64,000 bases of DNA from Pseudomonas guangdongensis (GTDB lineage: Bacteria > Pseudomonadota > Gammaproteobacteria > Pseudomonadales > Pseudomonadaceae). The position numbers were made by a program, and so were the translations under genes. The stretch lies in the NCBI RefSeq assembly GCF_900105885.1, contig NZ_LT629780.1, positions 1,612,001 through 1,676,000 on the forward strand, written 5' to 3'. This document shows positions 20,031 to 34,776 of the stretch, one piece after another. Positions within the stretch are counted from its first letter, which is position 1, and each line of letters opens with the position of its first letter. The notes beneath the pieces were generated by a model, which saw only the letters and a list, made by a program, of their open reading frames with translations, had not been told where the DNA came from and ran no database searches.

Positions 20031-20611
20031 TGGCGCGGATCAACCTGCTGCCCTGGCGCGAGCAGCGCCGCGAGGAGCGCAAGAAGCGCTTCCAGCTGGC
20101 GCTGCTGGGCGTGTTGCTGAGCGCGGTGGCGCTGGTCGTCGGGGCCGACCGTTACCTGAACGCGGCCCTGTCCGCGCAACAGGCGCGCAACGCCTTCGTG
20201 CGCGAGCAGATCGTCCTGCTGGACACGCGGATCGCCGAGATCCGCGACCTGCGCGAGCGGCGCACGCAACTACTGGAGCGGATGAAGATCATCCAGGACC
20301 TGCAGGGCAACCGGCCGATCATCGCGCGGATCTTCGACCAGCTGGTGCGGACCCTGCCCGAGGGTGTGTATTTCACTGAGCTGAAGATGAGCGCCCAGCA
20401 GATCGCCATCGGCGGCGTCGCCGAATCCAACCACCAGGTGTCGAGCCTGATGCGCAGCCTGGCGGCCTCCGACTGGCTGATGGCGCCGAACCTCACCGAA
20501 GTGCGCGCGCTCAGCGCCACGGCGCCCGAGCAGGGCAACGTATTCCAGTTGACGGTGCAGCAGACCCAGCCGTCTGCCGAGCAGCCGAGCGAGAAGGGGG
20601 CGACGCCATGA
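20030..20611 (+). CDS. pilN: Type IV pilus assembly protein PilN
   Basis: A 193-residue bitopic inner-membrane protein. It begins with the conserved cytoplasmic INLLPWREQRREERKK that docks in PilM, then one membrane helix (FQLALLGVLLSAVALVVGA), a periplasmic coiled coil (about residues 45-90) and a ferredoxin-like PilN domain. Together with PilO it forms the periplasmic part of the alignment complex. It overlaps pilO by 4 bp. Confidence 0.96.
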
Positions 20612-21231
20612 GCCTGCGCGACAGCCTGGACAGCCTGCGCAAGGTCGATCTCGGCGAGCTCGACCTCAACAACCTCGGCGCCTGGCCGGCGCCGGTCAAG
20701 GCGATCAGCGCCGTGCTGCTGTTCGTCGTGCTGCTCGGCCTGGGCTGGCAGCTGCACCTCAGCGACCTGCAGGCCGGCCTGGAGCAGCAGCGTCAGGAGG
20801 AGCAGGCGCTCAAGGAACAGTTCGCCAGCAAGGCTTTCCAGGCCGCCAATCTGGAGGTGTTCCGCGCCCAGCTGGCGGAGATGGAGCAGTCGTTCGGCTC
20901 GCTGCTGCGCCAGTTGCCCAGCGATACCGAAGTGCCCGGCCTGCTCGAGGACATCACCCGCACCGGCCTGGACAGCGGCCTGGAGTTCGAGGAAATCAAG
21001 CTGCTGCCCGAGGTGGTGCAGCCCTTCTATATCGAACTGCCGATCCGCATCCGCGTGCTCGGCGGCTACCACGACCTGGCAGCATTCGTCAGCGGCGCGG
21101 CCAGCCTGCCGCGGATCGTCACCCTGCACGATTTCGAGATCAAGCCGGTGGCCGGCAGCAATGGCGTGCGCCTGGGCATGGACATACTGGCCAGGACTTA
21201 TCGCTACAACGACAAGGGATTGCAGCCATGA
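20608..21231 (+). CDS. pilO: Type IV pilus assembly protein PilO
   Basis: A 207-residue bitopic protein with a short cytoplasmic N-terminus (SLDSLRKVDLGELDLNNLGAW), one membrane helix (AISAVLLFVVLLGLGWQL), a coiled coil rich in Gln/Glu (about 50-90) and the ferredoxin-fold domain ending NDKGLQP. Pairs with PilN and contacts the lipoprotein PilP. Overlaps both neighbours by 4 bp (ATGA), so translation is coupled. Confidence 0.96.
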   Translation: MSLRDSLDSLRKVDLGELDLNNLGAWPAPVKAISAVLLFVVLLGLGWQLHLSDLQAGLEQQRQEEQALKEQFASKAFQAANLEVFRAQLAEMEQSFGSLLRQLPSDTEVPGLLEDITRTGLDSGLEFEEIKLLPEVVQPFYIELPIRIRVLGGYHDLAAFVSGAASLPRIVTLHDFEIKPVAGSNGVRLGMDILARTYRYNDKGLQP

Positions 21232-21770
21232 GGAGTCTGCGCATGCTGCTCGGCGCCTGCCTGGTGCCGCTGCTGAGCGCCTGCGGCGATGGCGATGTCG
21301 CCGACCTGCAGGCCTACATGGACGAGGTGCGCGCCCGGCCGTCCGGGCGCGTCGAGGCGGTGCCGCAGTTCGCCCCCTACGAGGCCTTCACCTATAACGC
21401 CGGCGCGCTGCGCAGCCCATTCCTGCCGCTGCAGCGCTTCGCGACCCAGCAGAAGGCACAGGACGGCAGCCTGGTGCGTCCCGACGAGACGCGCCAGAAG
21501 CAGCCGCTCGAAGCCTTCGACATCGACACCCTGCAGATGGTCGGCCTGCTGGCCAACCGGCAGCGGACCTTCGCCCTGGTCGCCAGCGCCGCCGGCGTCC
21601 AGCGGGTCGCCGTCGGCGACTACCTGGGGCGCAGCCATGGCCGGGTGGTGGCGATCCATGCCGACCGCATCGAGCTGCGCGAGATCGTGCCCGACGGCAA
21701 CGACGGCTGGCTCGAGCGTCCGCGCATCCTGCCGCTCAAGGACGGTGCCCCGGCGGCGGGTGACGCATGA
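21228..21770 (+). CDS. pilP: Type IV pilus lipoprotein PilP
   Basis: A 180-residue inner-membrane lipoprotein. The signal ends in the lipobox LLSAC (Cys19). A flexible stretch follows and then the beta-sandwich HR domain (MVGLLANRQRTFALVASAAGVQRVAVGDYLG), which links PilN/PilO to the N-domains of the PilQ secretin. Overlaps pilO and pilQ by 4 bp each. Confidence 0.95.
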   Translation: MRSLRMLLGACLVPLLSACGDGDVADLQAYMDEVRARPSGRVEAVPQFAPYEAFTYNAGALRSPFLPLQRFATQQKAQDGSLVRPDETRQKQPLEAFDIDTLQMVGLLANRQRTFALVASAAGVQRVAVGDYLGRSHGRVVAIHADRIELREIVPDGNDGWLERPRILPLKDGAPAAGDA

Positions 21771-23965
21771 ACCCCTTTCTCAGGTCTGCACAACGGATTC
21801 AGACAATGCACAGTCCTCTTTCGCGTTCAAGCCTGTCACTGCTGGCGCTGCTGCTGGCCCCGGCGCTCCAGGCCGCCGACCTGCAGGCCCTCGACGTCGC
21901 GGCCCTGCCCGGCGATCGCATCGAGCTGAAGCTGACCTTCGACGAGCCGGTGGAGGCGCCGCGCGGTTACACCATCGAGCAGCCGGCACGCATCGCCCTC
22001 GACCTGCCCGGCGTGCGCAATCGGCTCGGCAGCCGGGTGCGCGAGCTGGGGGTCGGCAACGCGCGCAGCGTGACCCTGGTGGAGACTCCCGAGCGCACGC
22101 GGATGATCGTCAACCTGCTGAACCTGACGCCCTACAGCACCCGCAGCGAGGGGCGCCAGCTGTTCGTCACCCTCGGCGCCGGGGCGACCGGGGACGCGGT
22201 GGCGCCGGTGGCCGTTGCGCCGCTCGCCGCCGCGCCGGCTCTGGCGCCGAGTGTGCCGGCTCCGGCCCTGCCGGCCGGCAAGGCGATCCGCAACATCGAC
22301 TTCCGTCGTGGCGAGCAGGGCGAGGGCAATGTGGTCATCGAGCTGTCCGACCGCGGCATCAGCCCGGAAATCCGCGACGATGGCGGCAAGATCCGTCTGG
22401 TGTTCGCCCGTACCGAACTGCCCGACGCGCTGCGCACGCGACTGGACGTCAAGGACTTCGCCACCCCGGTGAGCGTCGTCGAGGCGCGCAGCGAAGGCGA
22501 GCAGACCAGCATCGTCATCGAGCCGAGCGGCCTCTACGACTATCTGGCCTACCAGACCGACGAGCGGCTGATCGTCAGCGTCAAGCCGCTGAGCAAGGCC
22601 GATGTCGAGCAGAACAAGCGCGAGCGCTTCGCCTACAGCGGCGACAAGTTGTCGCTGAACTTCCAGGACATCGACGTGCGCGCGGTGCTGCAGCTGATCG
22701 CCGAATTCACCGAGCTCAATCTGGTGGCCAGCGACAGCGTGCAGGGCAACATCACCCTGCGCCTGCAGAACGTGCCCTGGGACCAGGCGCTGGATCTGGT
22801 GCTCAAGAGCAAGGGGCTGGACAAGCGCATGCTCGGCAACGTGCTGCTGGTGGCGCCGGCGGCGGAGATCGCCGAACGCGAGCGCCTGGAGCTGGAGAGC
22901 AAGCGGCAGATCGCCGAGCTGGCGCCGCTGCGCCGCGAGGTGGTGCAGCTCAACTACGCCAAGGCCTCGGACATCGCCAAGCTGTTCGAGGAGTTCTCCG
23001 AGGGCGGCGAGCAGAAGGACATGCGCGGTTCGGTGATCTACGACGACCGCACCAACAGCCTGATCGCCTACCTGACCGGCGAGCGTCTGGACGAGCTGCG
23101 GCGCATCGTCACCCAGCTCGACGTGCCGGTGCGCCAGGTGATGATCGAGGCGCGCATCGTCGAGGCCAACGTCGGCTACGACAAGAGCCTCGGCGTGCGC
23201 TGGGGCGGCAACCTGTGGAAGGCCAACGACAACAAGTGGCGCGCCTGGGGCAAGGACGGCCAGCTGGACGTGGTCGACGACCCCAACGCCCAGGGAAAGC
23301 CGGGCGACGACGACTACATCCCCTCGCGCAGCACCGGGCGCTTCGCCGGGATTCCCGAGATTCCGCTGAACACCCCGTTCATCGACCTGGGCGCGGCCAA
23401 CAGCACGGCCGGCATCGGTCTGGGCTTCATCACCGACAACACCATCCTCGACCTGCAGCTGTCGGCGATGGAGAAGACCGGCAACGGCGAGGTGGTCTCG
23501 CAGCCCAAGGTGGTCACCTCGGACAAGGAAACCGCCAAGATCCTCAAGGGCTCGGAAGTGCCCTACCAGGAGGCCAGCTCCAGCGGCGCCACCAGCACCT
23601 CGTTCAAGGAGGCGGCGCTGGCCTTGGAGGTGACGCCGCAGATCACCCCGGACAACCGCATCGTCATGGAGGTGCGGGTCACCAAGGACGAGCCGGACTT
23701 CGCCAAGGCGCTCAACGGCGTGCCGCCGATCAACAAGAACGAGGTCAACGCCAAGGTGCTGGTCACCGACGGCGAGACCATCGTCATCGGCGGGGTGTTC
23801 TCCAACACCCAGACCAAGTCGGTGGAGAAGGTACCGTTCCTCGGCGATCTCCCGTTCATTGGCCGGCTGTTCCGCCGCGACATCGTCAGCGACCAGAAAT
23901 CCGAGCTGCTGGTCTTCCTCACACCGCGTATCATGGACACCCAGGCGTTTTCTGTGAGTCGTTGA
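21767..23965 (+). CDS. pilQ: Type IV pilus outer-membrane secretin PilQ
   Basis: A 732-residue secretin forming the outer-membrane gate for the pilus. After the signal peptide come two peptidoglycan-binding AMIN domains (about residues 40-140, with YTIEQPARIALDLPGV, and 175-270) and the secretin N-domains (LNFQDIDVRAVLQLIAEFTELNLVASDSVQG and the N1 repeat). The secretin barrel domain ends with the signature VPFLGDLPFIGRLFRRD. The ATG at 21767 overlaps pilP; a second ATG at 21806 (MHSPLSRS) could be the true start because it gives a more ordinary signal peptide. Full-length and intact. Confidence 0.96.
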   Translation: MNPFLRSAQRIQTMHSPLSRSSLSLLALLLAPALQAADLQALDVAALPGDRIELKLTFDEPVEAPRGYTIEQPARIALDLPGVRNRLGSRVRELGVGNARSVTLVETPERTRMIVNLLNLTPYSTRSEGRQLFVTLGAGATGDAVAPVAVAPLAAAPALAPSVPAPALPAGKAIRNIDFRRGEQGEGNVVIELSDRGISPEIRDDGGKIRLVFARTELPDALRTRLDVKDFATPVSVVEARSEGEQTSIVIEPSGLYDYLAYQTDERLIVSVKPLSKADVEQNKRERFAYSGDKLSLNFQDIDVRAVLQLIAEFTELNLVASDSVQGNITLRLQNVPWDQALDLVLKSKGLDKRMLGNVLLVAPAAEIAERERLELESKRQIAELAPLRREVVQLNYAKASDIAKLFEEFSEGGEQKDMRGSVIYDDRTNSLIAYLTGERLDELRRIVTQLDVPVRQVMIEARIVEANVGYDKSLGVRWGGNLWKANDNKWRAWGKDGQLDVVDDPNAQGKPGDDDYIPSRSTGRFAGIPEIPLNTPFIDLGAANSTAGIGLGFITDNTILDLQLSAMEKTGNGEVVSQPKVVTSDKETAKILKGSEVPYQEASSSGATSTSFKEAALALEVTPQITPDNRIVMEVRVTKDEPDFAKALNGVPPINKNEVNAKVLVTDGETIVIGGVFSNTQTKSVEKVPFLGDLPFIGRLFRRDIVSDQKSELLVFLTPRIMDTQAFSVSR

Positions 23966-23968
23966 TCC

Positions 23969-24487
23969 GTGCGCAATCTGATACTCGTGGGCCCGATGGG
24001 GGCTGGCAAGAGCACCATCGGGCGTCTTCTGGCCAAGGAGCTGCACCTGCCGTTCAAGGATTCCGACAAGGAGATCGAGGTGCGCACTGGCGCCGACATC
24101 CCGTGGATCTTCGATGTCGAGGGCGAGGCCGGCTTTCGCGAGCGCGAGCAGGCGGTGCTGGCCGACCTGTGCCGCGAGGACGGCCTGGTGCTGGCCACCG
24201 GCGGCGGCGCGGTGCTGCGTGCCGAGAACCGCGCGGCGCTGCATGCCGGCGGCCGGGTCATCTACCTGCACACCTCGGTGGAGCAGCAGCTGGAGCGTAC
24301 CGCGCGCGACCGCAACCGGCCGCTGCTGCGCACCGCCAACCCCGGCCAGGTGCTGCGCGAGCTGCTGGCAACCCGCGATCCGCTGTACCGGGAGATCGCC
24401 GATGTGGTGATCGAGACCGACCAGCGTCCGCCGCGGATGGTGGTACAGGAAATCCTCAGCCGTCTGGAGCAGTTGCCGCCGCGTTGA
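23969..24487 (+). CDS. aroK: Shikimate kinase AroK
   Basis: A 172-residue kinase that phosphorylates shikimate with ATP in chorismate synthesis. P-loop GPMGAGKST is at residues 8-16, the shikimate-binding Asp/Arg region is [21 protein letters not shown] and the glycine triad ATGGGAVLR is present. The lid contains RDRNRPLL. It starts with GTG at 23969, 3 bp after pilQ, so it is probably partly translated from the pilus message as well as with aroB, the usual Pseudomonas linkage. Its chorismate could feed the tyrosine needed by the pigment locus, but there is no special link in the sequence. Confidence 0.96.
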   Translation: MRNLILVGPMGAGKSTIGRLLAKELHLPFKDSDKEIEVRTGADIPWIFDVEGEAGFREREQAVLADLCREDGLVLATGGGAVLRAENRAALHAGGRVIYLHTSVEQQLERTARDRNRPLLRTANPGQVLRELLATRDPLYREIADVVIETDQRPPRMVVQEILSRLEQLPPR

Positions 24488-24542
24488 GGCGCCCGGCAAC
24501 TGCGTTATCCTAGCAGCCAATTTTTTTCACGGGCGGGGCCTT

Positions 24543-25640
24543 ATGCGGACTCTTCACGTCGATCTCGGCGAGCGCAGCTATCCCATCTTCATCGGCGGCG
24601 GCCTGCTCGACCGTGCCGAGTGTTTCACCCCCTATATCGCCGGCCGTCAGGTGGCGGTGGTCACCAACGAGACGGTGGCGCCGCTGTACCTGCAGCGCCT
24701 GCTCGACACCCTGGCCGGCTATCGGGTCACGCCGATCGTGCTGCCCGACGGCGAGGCGTTCAAGAACTGGGAAACCCTGCAGCGGATCTTCGACGGCCTG
24801 CTCGAGGCGCGCCACGACCGGCGCACCACCCTGATCGCCCTCGGCGGCGGGGTGATCGGCGACATGACCGGTTTCGCCGCCGCCTGCTACCAGCGCGGCG
24901 TGGACTTCATCCAGGTGCCGACCACCCTGCTGTCGCAGGTGGATTCCTCGGTGGGCGGCAAGACCGGCATCAACCACTCGCTGGGCAAGAACATGATCGG
25001 CGCCTTCTACCAGCCCAAGGCGGTGGTGATCGACACCGCGACCCTGGCGACGTTGCCGGCGCGCGAGTTGTCGGCAGGTCTGGCCGAGGTGATTAAGTAC
25101 GGGCTGATCTGCGACGAGCCGTTCCTCGCCTGGCTGGAGCAGCACATCGACGCGCTGCGCGGCCTCGACGCCGAGGCGATCAGCGAGGCGGTGGAACGCT
25201 CCTGCGCCGCCAAGGCGCGGGTGGTGAATGCCGACGAGCGCGAGTCCGGGGTGCGCGCCACCCTCAACCTCGGCCACACCTTCGGCCACGCCATCGAGAC
25301 CGAAATGGGCTATGGCGCCTGGCTGCACGGCGAGGCGGTGGGCGCCGGCACCGCGATGGCCCTGGAAATGTCGCAGCGCCTGGGCTGGATCGACGCCCCG
25401 GCGCGCGATCGCGGCATCCGTCTGCTGGCCCGCGCCGGCCTGCCGCTGGTGCCGCCGGCGCAAATGGGGCCGGAGGAATTCCTGCGCCACATGGCGGTCG
25501 ACAAGAAGGTGCTCGACGGCCAGTTGCGACTGGTCCTGCTGCGCCGCCTGGGCGAGGCGGTGGTGACCGCCGAGTATCCGCGCGAGGTGCTCGATGCGAC
25601 GCTGCGCGCAGACTACGCGGCCCTGGCCCGTCAGGCCTGA
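24543..25640 (+). CDS. aroB: 3-dehydroquinate synthase AroB
   Basis: A 365-residue NAD- and Zn/Co-dependent enzyme that cyclises DAHP to 3-dehydroquinate. NAD-binding [16 protein letters not shown], the substrate/NAD block [27 protein letters not shown] and the metal-binding His in [12 protein letters not shown] and WLHGEAVG are all present. A weak promoter (TTGAGG 24484-24489, 16 bp, TATCCT 24506-24511) overlaps the aroK stop, and a T-rich run precedes the ATG. Downstream, a GC-rich hairpin at 25653-25672 without a T-run separates it from the next gene. Confidence 0.97.
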   Translation: MRTLHVDLGERSYPIFIGGGLLDRAECFTPYIAGRQVAVVTNETVAPLYLQRLLDTLAGYRVTPIVLPDGEAFKNWETLQRIFDGLLEARHDRRTTLIALGGGVIGDMTGFAAACYQRGVDFIQVPTTLLSQVDSSVGGKTGINHSLGKNMIGAFYQPKAVVIDTATLATLPARELSAGLAEVIKYGLICDEPFLAWLEQHIDALRGLDAEAISEAVERSCAAKARVVNADERESGVRATLNLGHTFGHAIETEMGYGAWLHGEAVGAGTAMALEMSQRLGWIDAPARDRGIRLLARAGLPLVPPAQMGPEEFLRHMAVDKKVLDGQLRLVLLRRLGEAVVTAEYPREVLDATLRADYAALARQA

Positions 25641-25699
25641 AGTGAATCCGTCGCCCCGGCGCTCGCCGGGGCCTCCCGCGCAAATTGGATGAGGCACCC

Positions 25700-27307
25700 A
25701 TGACCAGCCTGCATGCCGACGAGGCATTCGTTGAACACTACCAGCTCAGCCACAACCCCTTCGCGCCGCGGGTGCCGGGCTTCAAGTTCTTCCCGGCGCA
25801 GCGCAAGCCGGTGCTGGCCCAGCTGCACCAGCTGGCGCGCTACAGCTCGCTGATGCTGGTGGTCAGCGGCCCTCTGGGCAGCGGCAAGACCCTGCTGCGC
25901 CAGGCGCTGGTGGCCAGCAGCAACAAGCAGAGCGTGATCTGCGTGGCTGCCAGCGGCCGCCAGGCCGCCGGCAGCCTGTCTCTGCTACAGCATTTCAGCC
26001 AGGGGCTGGGCGGTAACAGCCAGGATGTCGACGGCCTGCTCGGCCAGGTGGCGCGCCTCAATCAGGGCGGCCAGGAAGTCTACCTGCTGGTCGACGATGC
26101 TGAGCGCCTGCAGGACGAGGCGCTGGACACCCTGGCGGCGCTGGCGACCGGCGACCGCGACGGACGCGCCCATGTGTTCCTGTTCAGCGAGCCGGAGCTG
26201 CTGACGCGCCTGGAGTCGCTCGGCAAGGCCGACAGCTGCCATGTGCTGGAGCTGCAGCCCTACAGCTTGGCCGAGACCCGCGCCTACCTGGCCCAGCGCC
26301 TGCAGGGCGCCGGCCAGGACATCGATCTGCTCGACGATGCGCAGATCGAGGAGATCCATCTCGACTCGGGCGGCTGGCCCGGCGGCATCAACCGCGCCGC
26401 CCGCGATGCGCTGGTCGAGGCGATGCTGGCCGACCGCGAGCCGGAAACCGCCGGCGAGCGCGGCAGCAGCCTGCCGAAGAAGCACCTGCTGGCGGTGGCG
26501 GTGGTGCTGGGCGGTCTGGCGCTGGCCTTCGTGCTCAAGAACGGCGACGAGCCGGCCCCGACGGCGCAGTCGCCCGTCGCCTCCGGCGAGCCGCTGGCGG
26601 CATCCGGCGACGCGCCGCCGAGTACCGGCCCGACCATCGAGTTCGCCGGCGGTCAGCCGGTGCCGCTGCCGCTGGTCGGTCAGGGGCAGCCGGTGCTGCG
26701 CGAGCCGCTGGCCCGCGAGGCCGGGCAGGCGGCGGTAGAGGAACTGGATGCCGCCAATGCCGCCATGCCGATCGCGGCGCCGCGTCCGGCCCCGGCCCAG
26801 CCGAGCCCTGCGCCTGCCCCGGCGGCACCTGCGCCCGCACCTGCCCAGGCTGCCGCGCCCATCGCTGCCCCGGTGGTCGCTCCGGCCCCGGCCCCCGCTC
26901 CGGCCGTCGCTCCCGCACCGAGCGTGGCCAGTCAGCCGCGTCCTGCTCCGGCGCCTGCTCCGGCCCCGACACCTGCCCCGGCGCCCGCCGCCAGTGCGCC
27001 GGCCGCCGGGGGCGTGCACAACGGCTGGTATCTGGGCCAGCCGGTCGGGCAGTACACCCTGCAGCTGTTCGGCACCAGCTCGGAGGCCGCCGCGCAGAGT
27101 CAGGTGCGCGAGGGCGGCGGCGAGTACCGCTACTTCCGCAAGCTGCACCAGGGCCAGCCGCTGTATGTGGTGACCTATGGGCGCTTCTCCTCCCCGGAGG
27201 CCGCCAAGTCGGCGGTGAGCGCGTTGCCGGCCCGCCTGCAGGCGGGCAAGCCGTGGCCGCGCACCTTCGCCAGCATCCAGCAGGAAATCCGCCAGGCCGG
27301 CCGCTAG
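25700..27307 (+). CDS. DamX-like AAA ATPase/SPOR-domain protein
   Basis: A 535-residue protein in the position of PA5037. Residues about 1-250 are an ExeA-type AAA domain: Walker A VVSGPLGSGKTLLRQAL, Walker B VYLLVDDAERL. A membrane helix follows (LLAVAVVLGGLALAFVL). Then comes a 150-residue periplasmic linker made almost only of Ala and Pro (densest at 26760-27010), and a C-terminal SPOR domain (YTLQLFGTSSEAAAQSQV ... YVVTYGRFSSPEAAKSAV) that binds denuded peptidoglycan at the division site. A role in cell division is inferred from DamX. The ATG at 25700 follows GGATGAGG. Followed by a clear terminator. Confidence 0.88.
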   Translation: MTSLHADEAFVEHYQLSHNPFAPRVPGFKFFPAQRKPVLAQLHQLARYSSLMLVVSGPLGSGKTLLRQALVASSNKQSVICVAASGRQAAGSLSLLQHFSQGLGGNSQDVDGLLGQVARLNQGGQEVYLLVDDAERLQDEALDTLAALATGDRDGRAHVFLFSEPELLTRLESLGKADSCHVLELQPYSLAETRAYLAQRLQGAGQDIDLLDDAQIEEIHLDSGGWPGGINRAARDALVEAMLADREPETAGERGSSLPKKHLLAVAVVLGGLALAFVLKNGDEPAPTAQSPVASGEPLAASGDAPPSTGPTIEFAGGQPVPLPLVGQGQPVLREPLAREAGQAAVEELDAANAAMPIAAPRPAPAQPSPAPAPAAPAPAPAQAAAPIAAPVVAPAPAPAPAVAPAPSVASQPRPAPAPAPAPTPAPAPAASAPAAGGVHNGWYLGQPVGQYTLQLFGTSSEAAAQSQVREGGGEYRYFRKLHQGQPLYVVTYGRFSSPEAAKSAVSALPARLQAGKPWPRTFASIQQEIRQAGR

Positions 27308-27334
27308 ACTGCCAGTAGCCGCGGGGCTGTGAAG

Positions 27335-27372
27335 AACCGGTGATGCGCCCTGCGCCTCACCGGTTTTCTTTT
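27335..27372 (+). terminator. Rho-independent terminator after the DamX-like gene
   Basis: AACCGGTGA (27335-27343) pairs with TCACCGGTT (27357-27365) around a 13-base loop, followed by a T-rich tail. It separates the aro/damX block from gltB. Confidence 0.85.
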
Positions 27373-27545
27373 ATAAACGCGACATTAAATTTTCGTTTTT
27401 GCGTCATTCTGTCTTTTTTCGGACACCCCGGCCGCGCTACAATGGCGCATCGCTTGTCGTGTCCCTGTGCGAAGAATCGCTGAATTTGCGGGGTTATTGC
27501 GGCATTTAGCCTGAATTAAGTAGAAGTTAGCCGGTGAGAGCGCCT
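27373..27545 (+). promoter_or_regulatory. AT-rich promoter region of gltB
   Basis: This is one of the few AT-rich stretches of the window (T-runs at 27391-27420), ending in a fair -10, TACAAT at 27438-27443, with only a weak T-rich -35 at the right spacing. About 100 nt of leader follows. The T-rich tract could act as an UP-like or regulator-binding region for nitrogen or Lrp-type control, but no specific operator was recognised. Confidence 0.35.
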
Positions 27546-31991
<4,446 letters not shown>

Positions 31992-32003
31992 GGCCGAGCC
32001 AGG

Positions 32004-33519
<1,516 letters not shown>

Positions 33520-33564
33520 GCGGCGGGCGCCCGGCGGCGCCTGACTCCGATCAATGCCCCACGC

Positions 33565-33591
33565 AAAGGCACGGCACCCGCCGTGCCTTTT
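33565..33591 (+). terminator. Terminator of gltBD
   Basis: AAAGGCACGG (33565-33574), loop CACCCG, CCGTGCCTTT (33581-33590) with a further T; A-rich on the left and T-rich on the right. Confidence 0.85.
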
Positions 33592-33640
33592 GCTGTCCGC
33601 TTTGCGACAATGCCGCCCTGACTTTTGCCCGGAGGCCGTG

Positions 33641-34708
33641 ATGACCGCCCTGAAGAACGACCGTTTCCTGCGCGCCCTGCTCAAGCAGCCCGTCGACGTC
33701 ACCCCGGTGTGGATGATGCGCCAGGCCGGTCGCTACCTCCCCGAGTATCGCGCCACGCGGGCCAAGGCCGGCGACTTCGTCAGCCTGATGAAGAACCCCG
33801 AGCTGGCCTGCGAGGTCACCATCCAGCCGCTGGATCGCTATCCGCAGCTGGACGCCGCCATCCTGTTCTCCGACATCCTGACCATTCCGGATGCCATGGG
33901 GCAGGGCCTGTACTTCGAGACCGGCGAAGGTCCGCGCTTCCGCAAGGTGATCGGCAGCATGGCCGACATCGAGGCGCTGCCGATTCCCGATGCCGAACAG
34001 GATCTGGGCTATGTGATGGAAGCGGTGCGCACCATCCGCCGCGAGCTGAACGGTCGGGTGCCGCTGATCGGCTTCTCCGGCAGCCCTTGGACGCTGGCCA
34101 CCTACATGGTCGAGGGCGGCTCCAGCAAGGACTTCCGCAAGTCCAAGGCGATGCTCTACGACAATCCGCAGGCCATGCATGCCCTGCTCGACAAGCTGGC
34201 CGCCTCGATCACCGTCTATCTCAACGGGCAGATCAAGGCCGGCGCCCAGGCCGTGCAGATCTTCGACTCCTGGGGCGGCGCGCTGTCGGCGGCGGCCTAC
34301 CAGGAATTCTCCCTGGCCTACATGAAGAAGATCGTTGACGGTCTGATCCGCGAGCACGACGGTCGCCGCGTGCCGGTGATCCTGTTCACCAAGGGCGGCG
34401 GCCTGTGGCTGGAGTCGCTGGCCGACAGCGGCGCCGAGGCCCTGGGTCTGGACTGGACCTGCGACATCGGCAGCGCCCGCGCCCGCGTCGGCGCCAAGGT
34501 GGCCCTGCAGGGCAACATGGACCCCGCGGTGCTGTACGCCAAGCCGGCGGCGATCCGCGCCGAAGTGGCGCGGATCCTCGCCGCCTACGGTGCGGGCTCG
34601 GGGCATGTGTTCAACCTCGGTCACGGCATCACCCCGGAAGTCGACCCGGCCCACGCCGGCGCCTTCTTCGAGGCGGTACACGAGCTGTCGGCGCAGTACC
34701 ACCGCTGA
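33641..34708 (+). CDS. hemE: Uroporphyrinogen decarboxylase HemE
   Basis: A 355-residue cytosolic enzyme that decarboxylates the four acetate side chains of uroporphyrinogen III in haem synthesis. Both family signatures are present: [16 protein letters not shown] near residue 26 and [18 protein letters not shown] near 145; the C-terminal [13 protein letters not shown] is also typical. The ATG at 33641 has GGAGG upstream; an in-frame extension to 33554 crosses the gltD terminator and is rejected. Confidence 0.97.
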   Translation: MTALKNDRFLRALLKQPVDVTPVWMMRQAGRYLPEYRATRAKAGDFVSLMKNPELACEVTIQPLDRYPQLDAAILFSDILTIPDAMGQGLYFETGEGPRFRKVIGSMADIEALPIPDAEQDLGYVMEAVRTIRRELNGRVPLIGFSGSPWTLATYMVEGGSSKDFRKSKAMLYDNPQAMHALLDKLAASITVYLNGQIKAGAQAVQIFDSWGGALSAAAYQEFSLAYMKKIVDGLIREHDGRRVPVILFTKGGGLWLESLADSGAEALGLDWTCDIGSARARVGAKVALQGNMDPAVLYAKPAAIRAEVARILAAYGAGSGHVFNLGHGITPEVDPAHAGAFFEAVHELSAQYHR

Positions 34709-34723
34709 GTCCCGCGTCAAGCC

Positions 34724-34753
34724 ACGAAGCCCGATCCGCTGATCGGGCTTCGT
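34724..34753. terminator. Hairpin terminator between hemE and the convergent MFS gene
   Basis: ACGAAGCCCGATC (34724-34736) pairs with GATCGGGCTTCGT (34741-34753) in a 13-bp perfect stem with a four-base loop. The T-tail is short, but the place between two convergent genes supports a terminator for both. Confidence 0.7.
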
Positions 34754-34776
34754 CGTTTCCGGGGTAAGGCCGCAGG

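Noticed and set aside
21289..24513. 1074-codon plus-strand frame across pilP, pilQ and aroK
   Set aside because: It is an out-of-frame shadow (Arg/Ala/Pro/Gly-rich) of three conserved genes read in other frames.
26760..27010. Repetitive GC-rich tract suspected as a tandem repeat or CRISPR-like array
   Set aside because: No fixed-length repeat and spacer pattern; it is simply Ala/Pro codons of the DamX-like linker in the correct frame.
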